Assembly: GCA_026874595.1 (NCBI GenBank)
Contig: CM049306.1
Location: 109,203,142 to 109,267,141, forward strand
Origin: Sipunculus nudus
Taxonomy: Eukaryota; Annelida; Sipuncula; Golfingiida; Sipunculidae
Length of the DNA: 64,000 nt
Reading direction: 5' to 3'
The stretch's first letter is position 1, and each line of letters begins with the position of its first letter. Positions 49,101 through 58,100 of this stretch are shown one piece after another. The translations under genes were made by a program, and so were the position numbers. The notes under the pieces were generated by a model, which ran no database searches, was not told the DNA's origin, and was given only the letters and a program-made list of their open reading frames with translations.

Positions 49101-52100
49101 CTTGCAGACTACCATACACTTTAGATCCTTCAACAAATAGCCTTATCATCTACTACTGCTTATTACTGCTGTCATTGCTTTCATATTTGCTCAAATATAT
49201 CACAATTTTCAACCCCTCCTAAATAAATAAAAAATAAACCACTTTATTTGACTCTATTAATCCATCAGTCAGGTAATTTCATTTATCATTTACTCACATA
49301 TTACATTACATTCCTTTATAATAGCCCAACATGTACATGATATTCATAAGCTTTATCGACTCAATATAGTATCACAGTGGAGAAACATTTATAGTCTAAT
49401 CACGATCAGCTGAGCGCCGTGACCCATGGGTCCCTTGTTTTAATGTTAAATTAATTCCTTTTGATGAGACTTGGACAATTTTGATTTTTTAAAAGAATAA
49501 AATTTCAGGAATTTAATCCTAATATTCAAATGTGATAAAATATTAGGATCTAATGTAGGTGCTAACTGACAAGATTTAAGAAGATATAAATACTTTGTAG
49601 CATTTCATTCATATCTCATAAAGTTGGCGGTGCCTAGGTGTGAATTACACTGTTAACTTAGTATTAAAATTAGGAATATTGGTCAAACTTTGTGGGATTA
49701 ATTTTTAACTCATATGGCCATATATTTAACTTTTGAAAACTTAATTACCTTCACACATTATTTGTTTATGAAATGTTACTTTTATATTACACTTACTGTA
49801 GGCCTGTTTGTTCCCTTGGTGCATCACTAAATGGTTTAGCTCATGTACATTATTCTATAATTTACAGAGTTTCATTTTAGCATGGCCATTTTCTCATAGC
49901 TTTCCTAATGATAATATACATGAAAAACCAAACGAAATAAAAATATTTTGCAGTTACTTATATTTCCAAAATTCAGCTGAGTGATGTGACCCATGGGTCC
50001 CTTGTTTAAGTCAGAGGGAACACTTATTAAACAGGCTACTACTATGAACAAAACCATTAAAATTAGCCAGATTTTTTTTAAGGTCACTGAATCCTTGTCC
50101 AGCCGGAGGTGGCCACAACTGTCACAACCCCTGAGCAGTATTCCTAAATTTTCATTTGCAAACTTGGAACCTGAGGTAAGAATACACCATTAATAATATA
50201 TTGTGGGCAAGGCAGATTTTCTTGCAATACTGACACAACAAATTAATTGGATTACTTTTGAAATGTGCCCTTAAAGCAAGGTATGCTTCCTAGACATTAA
50301 TTATTATCAAAATTTTGTTTTGCTGACCTTTGCAGCAAAATGTTTTTTATAAGTTTGCATTATGACCTACTTGAACACAGTATAAGTGTGCATGAGCAAT
50401 AATTGCTTGTTATGTAGGATAGAAAAGACAACAGTATGTAAATCTAGCTTGGGAAAACATTATGATGTCACAACAAAGTGTACTTGTGTGTTTGCCTCCA
50501 GTCATTAATAATTTTGCTTTCAGTTGGATATGGTTCAGTGAATAATTTGTACTGGCCCTGCTTTCCAGTGTCATCTGCCTTTGTGGCTTGTCTGACAACT
50601 GGATTGATAGCAACTTTGTGCTTGGCTATTTCCAGTGCAACTGTGTTTATTAATTTGTCCTTAATTTGTATGCATTGTTTACATAGAAAGTTTGTTGCAG
50701 TTTAACATTTTGATGAGTTTTATAATGATAATATATGAAAATCATAACTAAAACATTTATTCACTGTTTCACATTAAAATAAAAGAAATATTAAACTTAA
50801 CCAAGAAACAAGATCATGAGAACAACATTTTCTTGTCAGTTTTCATTTCATCAATGGTAGTTATTGTTAAAGTGAGTCCTGGTACTGATTTACACCTGTT
50901 GTCATGGTTTGTCTGGCATCTGTTTTGATGTTAATTTTCTCTCAGGCTAATTCTAGTACAGGCCATTGTAATTTATCAATTTGCCCTCATTGCTCACATA
51001 TAAACTCAGTCATATGAAGTTTTATTTGGTAAATAGTTTTTGTAATTAGAGCAAAGTCAGATGAATAAGTCTGAGATTTCCCAGAAATATTCACATACAA
51101 CTCATTTATTCAACCAGGTTGTTTTCCAAGGGTTTGACTAAGATATACTCCTAGAAGAGTTGGGAACAGAATCCTTAAATCAACGGTTTATATAAAAAAA
51201 ATATTACTGACTTAACAAAAATTTTAAAAAATTTAACCAAATATAAAATAAACTGACAATTTCACAAATTGAATGATTAATTGACTGAGAAGTTGGGGGA
51301 TAATATGGTATCAGCATGGTTGTACCGCTGTCACCCTAGACAAATCTTGTATATGTGACAACTCAGTAAATAGTTTACAGGTTTTTTTTCCAAAAATTGC
51401 ATTTTGTAAGATACAAGTGAGACTGAGAGGTCTAAGTTTGTTTAAAGGGTTCAAGACCTCTACCATGAATGTAACCCTGACCTCAGATAGGTCCGATTGG
51501 GTGAAAATCATACAAAACTCTAAATATTTCAAGACAGGCTCCATGGCATGTTCTTTAAATCAAGTTGCTAGAAGATCTTAACACTGACAGCTTTGTCCAG
51601 AAAACTGGTGGTGCCACTAATGATCTTTTATGCTGTTTTTGCAGTTAAATCCTGCCATCACTGCCATATGAAAATATTACCAGTATCAATAAAAAAAACA
51701 ACAGACAGATTTCTCTTATATTGTGCACATGTATAAATATGGATCATAGGATGTACACTCTTATTTACCTTGAAGTCAAATTTCAATGACTAATTTCATT
51801 AAAATGCTTATGGGGGTATTTTAAGTCTAACTTTTATCCCAGACCTTCCACTTTTCACATATGGCTCTTGTCATTAGGGAGGGAACCTGATTCACCTTTA
51901 GTTCACAAGGTCAGAGGTCAAGGTCACATGACCCAATACTTTAAAATGGTTGTTGATACATATTAAGCCAAACTTTTCATCCCAAACATTCCATCATTAA
52001 TGGATGGTTCACCTGTGGATAAGAGAAGAGCTCAGTAGATTTACAGGTCATAAGGTCAAAGTCAGAGGACCCCTTCTAGGAAAACCTTGTTGATGCATTT

Positions 52101-55100
52101 TAAGCTAAACCTTTAATCTTTTATAGATAAATTACCTACCAATAGGGGAAGAGCTCGATTTGTTTATTTATGGTTCACAAGATTAAAGGTCAAGGATAAA
52201 GGTCCCACTTCTTGAAAAAGCTTATTGGCGCATTTTATTATAAGCAAAACTTTCATTCTAAATCTTCAATCTTTATTAGACCACCTACCAATAGGGGAAG
52301 CTCTCTGTTGATTTCAGGTCATAAGGTCAAAGGTCAGGGTCATAGGACCCCCTTCTAGAAAAAGCTTGTTGATGCATTTTATGCCAAACTTTTCATTCCA
52401 AACCAAATTCCATCTTTCACATATGGCCAACCTATCAGTAGGAAAAGAATCATGTTGTTTTTGTGGTCACAACTTCAGATTTTAAGGTCCCTTGACCTTG
52501 ATCTTCAAGATTAGATCTGCATGGATATAGGTCCTTTGCTGACCCCATTAGTTAAAGTTACTGTTTATATTTTCCCTTCAAATTTGACATACCTGTTGCG
52601 TCACCAAGTGTTTGAAGGATCAAGTTCAGAAACTGTGACTTTGATTTTCAAATAAATCTGTGGAAATATTAGTCATTGGTGACTGTCAAAACTATAGGTG
52701 TCACAGAACTTCTTATTTTCCTCTCAAATTTGCTATATAAATTGTTTCAATCAAGTTCTTGTAGGAGTTTGAAAACTGGTGATCTTGATCTTGATCTTCT
52801 TGGTCAAATTTGAAAGGTTTAAATCTATGCTTCAGAAGAAGGGGCCTGTTCTAAAGGGAGATGCCCATGTCTTGGGCTCAGGCTATCTACATCATTTCTT
52901 ATGTCAGCAATGTCTAGTTAATTTTAAGTGACAATTTTGCTTAAGGAGAGCAAGGAGGAAAGTGTATTATTATATTTCAATAGCTAAATGTTTAAGTATT
53001 ATTATGGTAGTCCTTCATTCTGGCTTGATATAAACAGAGCATTCCTTGTAATCAAAGTATTAGATCTTCCAATCTGACAATTGTACAGGTTAGGTAACAC
53101 CTCTTTCCAAATTTACATATTATCCCTGTTTTTTTTTTTTTCATTTTTTATATAGTGTACATAAGATCATATTCATCTTCCAATTCAAAATAAACTATTC
53201 AGACATGGTCCATATCATAAGAACACTATAGTCATTAGTCTATAATTGTTGGTAAGTTAAAAATGTGAAATTAATTTTCCAACCTCAGCTTAAATATGCA
53301 TATACTGTACATATTTTTCTCTCAGCCTGGCCAACTATCAGACAGCCTTAGACATATAGAGCCTCAGTCCTAAAAGTACAAGATTTCTGAGCTGCAAATC
53401 TTTGACTTATAGAGCCTAAGTCCTAATTAACAGTACAATCTAAGCTGCAAATCCCTGACATATAGAGCCTATGTCCTAGTAGTAAAATCTGAGTTGCAAA
53501 TCTAGCCATCTTCTCATTTCATTGTTGTGACCTATGCTTCAGTCATCATTTATCTATCAATCTATATAATACTGAAATTGTCCTGTTTGTTTGTTTGTCC
53601 CAGAACTTCTGCAGAAATGGGCCATATGACAGTGAGCCACTATTACTATCAGCATCAGTCATATGCCCTAACTTACAGAATGCACACCAAATTGGCCCCT
53701 CTACTTGCATAAAATTGAATTCCCACCAGCATCAGATCACAGCTCTGTCGCTAAATATCACACCCCACTCTCACCATTGCTGACCTTCACCTTGGCCTGT
53801 TACCACAAAGACATATATTAATTGCATGGTTGTGTATCGACCACGAGATGTTGCTATAATGGGTCTGGGGAGTCTGCTACCTTACGGGTCTGACCACACA
53901 ATATTTGGCAATATACCTTTCCTCTGCAATGGGACCCAACAGGTCCCCATTTTCTAGTATTAAATAAATACCTAGCATGTTTTTTCTAATGCAGATAGAA
54001 TGGGTTATAATATTTGGGCATGTTCTTAATTACAGACCCCATTTGTGCTACCTGCCAGACAACAAGAACAGAATGCTAAGGTGACTTTCTGTGAGAAAAC
54101 TCAATCATGCATTGATGATCCAGCACTTGAAAGAGAACTTGACCCATGGAATTCAAAGGAAAAAATGAGCTTTAGCAGCTGGGGAGCAAAGCACTCATCA
54201 ACTTCAAACCACAGTAAACCTTATAAAGACGGTAATAAACCGGACAGAGAATGGGCCCTGAGAAATATCTACATGTCAGAGGACTTCCAGGTGACACCCC
54301 TCACAAAGTACAGAGGAGCTGGTGACCAGAACGCTCACACATACACCAGAGACCAGCAGAGAGATCATGAGGGGACAGACTGGGAAACACCACAGAAAAA
54401 GATAAAGTTTACTGCTCAGACTCAGTGTTCTGAAGACGTATTAGGGTCTTCAATGATTCACAAGTTATATGACACAGTAGAAGAATGCCTAAAGTGTACC
54501 CCAGCAAGGCAGAAAGACATTCACAGACACAGCAGTCATGGTGTACCACATGAAAATCACAGTTTGTACTGCTCTTCATGTACCTCATGTAGAGATGACA
54601 GCCCAAGTACCAAAAGTAATGACATTTCCATGACAGAGTCAGTGCAGACCAAAGCTACACCAGATAGAGTACTGAACTCACAGCTGGACAGCACTTCAAA
54701 CAGCACAAACACTGTGAAACCTGACCTGATTTATCAAAACCAGATTTCCCCTGATCTCCAGTGTACTGGTGGTAAAAGCATTTGGGAAACTGTTGGCAGT
54801 GATCTGTTGAAAACTAGTACTCCAATCACAGATGTAAAGCAAGAGCTTCCTAGCTCAAACTCCAGACCAAAAGAGATTAATGAGAGAAAGTTCAAATATA
54901 CTGACAATCCAGGTTCTATAAGCCTTTATAATATCAAAGATTGTGACCCTGATAAAATTGAAGAAATGCTTAGTAATAAATATGGAAAAAGAATATACTG
55001 TGACAGAGATCTCCAAAATGTGGAAAATGATAAACCCAAACAATCTAAACATACCACATGTACAACTGAAGGCATCAATTCAGAACTGAATAAGGAGTTA

Positions 55101-58100
55101 GAACAAAGTGCTAAAAAGCTATCTAAGGTTGTAGAATCTCTTCCAGGTAGCTTTGCTACTTTCAGGAATTATCACCAGAAAACAGAGGAGAGTAAATCCA
55201 AATATCAGCATCAGTGGGTTTCACAAACTGATGATGTTCAAGGTGCTGATACAAAGAAAGAAGCTGAACCCATACTGTGGACAGGGAAACCTAAGTCTGA
55301 GAATAATGACTTTGTCCTTCCTAGCATTGGTGACTGCAAAGATTCTGATTTGTGTAAAAGCATAGAAGATATTTCATCCCATCATAGATCAAAATTTGTG
55401 TAAGTCATGGTTTATCATTTAGTGCATGTTGCAATTATATTAACTATATATCAAGTTTGTTATACCTTCCAGTTATCAATGTTTATCAGTAACATTAATT
55501 TAAAAATAACTTTCTTTACAGCAGATGCACTCTAAAATGAGTGTCTTTTATGAAACATGTAATATGTTTTTAGGGTATCTTTATTTTATTTGCTGATTAT
55601 GAGCTTGTTTTGATAATCCTCAAGTTACTATTTTTGTTGTCATTTATTTGACAGTGCCTTAACAAGATATAATCCTGGACAAAAAGTATTTACTTTACAG
55701 AGATCTGTGGTGTGACAGTTACCTGGTTAAGCTGCATTTTTTTCTTTACTTTATTCATAACAGTTGCACATGTTTGTATATGCATACCATCTTGTCCTTT
55801 ATTTTCATTGTTACTGGAGTTTAATGGAAAAATTTTGCCTTTTTTTCAGATATCAGATGAAATGCTTTACTGGTGTACCCATGTTATAGGCATATTGTTC
55901 CCTTAAACATTCCTCATTCATTACAATCTAGATTTTATAATGACTCCATAAGTAAATATATTGAAGAAGGAGTGGGCATCCTATTGTTGAATGGGAAATA
56001 TTTTTATTCATAAAATTTCCTGCACTAGTTTTTCTTTGCATATTGAGTTTACTAGTCATTATAATTGTAAATTACAGCTCTATGTATGAGAGGCCAAAGA
56101 AGATCCAAGTACAAGAAACAATAGAAGAGGTGAAGACAGTTTATAGTTTAAGTTTTGTTATACCTTTTTTCACTATGTTCAAGCAAAGTATTGATATCTC
56201 TGTGGCATACAGTGGTTTTGATACCTTAAATTCATTTTTTATACCCTTGAGTCCTTTCTTTTGCAACAGAGTTTTTGGCTCCTTGGTTCAGTTTAATAGG
56301 CTGCCATTTATCAATGGATATGAACTTTATCAGCTTTTTAGTTCAAACACCAAGTTCAGGTGGCAGCACCATGGATACAATTCATGTCCCAGATTCATTC
56401 CAGAATGAGTACTTTGCAAAGCAAATGATAATTTAGCACATTCCATGTTGGTATCAGCATATAAATGCTTTGCTCCCATTCTGGGGGTGGGGGGGGGGGG
56501 GGGGATAGTTTTGGATTGGATATCATTCGCAACTGTGTGCACAAATTCTGAACCCTTTTTACATTAAACTGCAGCATTTTAATATTTTAAGGCAAAAAAA
56601 AATGACTACAGGGTGAGAGCCTGATAAACTTGATTAAAACTAATACTACAGGAAAGAAAGTTTATTGTCAAGTTTTATTGACAGTTAATTGACACATGTA
56701 CCTGCCAAGGGATGCATACCCCTTGGTACAGGTCTTTGCCATTTGTTAGTTTAATCTTGTTCAGTAATAAATAACCGCACTAACATCCCTAGAACAAATT
56801 TATCTCTACACTCTGCAGTAGGTTTACAAAACTTGGCTATCCATGAACTAAAGCTGCTGATTGTTGGCAGATAATGTTACTTTAAAAATTTAGATCTGTG
56901 ACCACACAGTTTCAGTTGGAACTGTACTGATATTCTTTCACACTTTTCCTTGTTTGCTTGGTCAGGGAAGCTCCTTGTACTTTCTACAAGATCACTTTAC
57001 AATGTTCAGTGATCTGTTTTCTTTTATTGCAGTTGTTACAGCTGGATGTTGAGGATGGTGTTTTCATCCCAAGTCAAGATTCACTTCACAGTCAGAAAGG
57101 TTTGTCTTAATAAAGCATTTTCACAGTAAGACTTCAGTGAACTGTGATTTTACTTTTTAGCCCTCAGCCCTTAGGCTGATGGGCTATTGTCGTCACCCAA
57201 GCTGTTCGTCCGTCCGTCCGTCCGGCATCCGTTAACTTTTACCTTGTGAGCAGGATATCTTGAAAAGGATTCACCGTCAGAATTTTATTTCCTCGGTAAA
57301 GATGTATATCGACAAAATCTCGGTCAAGTTCGAAGCTGGGTGACCTTGACCTATATTTCTACATTTTAGAGCTGATTATAGAAAAACACTTAGATGCTTA
57401 TTACTCAGGAACCATTTGGTGGATTTTCACAAAACTTACTATGATTATTGGGACTGATAATTTGTACCTGCTACACAAGTTTGGTGGCGCCACCTACAAT
57501 TTCTGTTTTTTAATGATTTTTTATCGGATTTTTCAACTTTGGGCTTGTGAGCGGGATATCTCTAAAAGGATTCACCGTAGGAATTTTATTTTTTCGGTGA
57601 AGATGTACATTGACGAAATCTCGGTCAAGTTCGAAGATGGGTGACCTTGACCTATTTTTCTATGTTTTAGAGCTGATTATAGAAAAAACATTTAGAAGCT
57701 TAATTCTCAGGAACCATTGGGTGGATTTTCACAATACTTACTATGGTCATAGGGACTGATGGTCTGTAACTGCTGCACAAGTTTGGGGGCGCCACCTGCA
57801 ATTTCTGATTTTTAATGAATTTTTCTAGGATTTTTCAATTTTGGCCTTGTGAGCAGGATATCTCTAAAAGGATTCACAATAGGAATTTTATTTCTTTGGT
57901 GAAGATGCATATCAACAAAATCTCAGTCAAGTTCGAAGATGGGTGACCTTGACCTGCTTTTCAAGGTCACAGAGCTTATAATAGAATAAAACTTAGAAGC
58001 TTATTTTCAGGAAGCATTTGATGGATTGTTATGAGTCATGGTACATACCTCTCCATTTTAAATTTATAACTGAGACATGTACAGATATACATCCATGTGA

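Noticed and set aside
50478-50705. 75-codon hydrophobic plus-strand frame in REDIC1-like intron 5
   Set aside because: Lies between exons in an AT/T-rich intron. Hydrophobicity comes from T-rich codons; no acceptor or donor would place it in phase.
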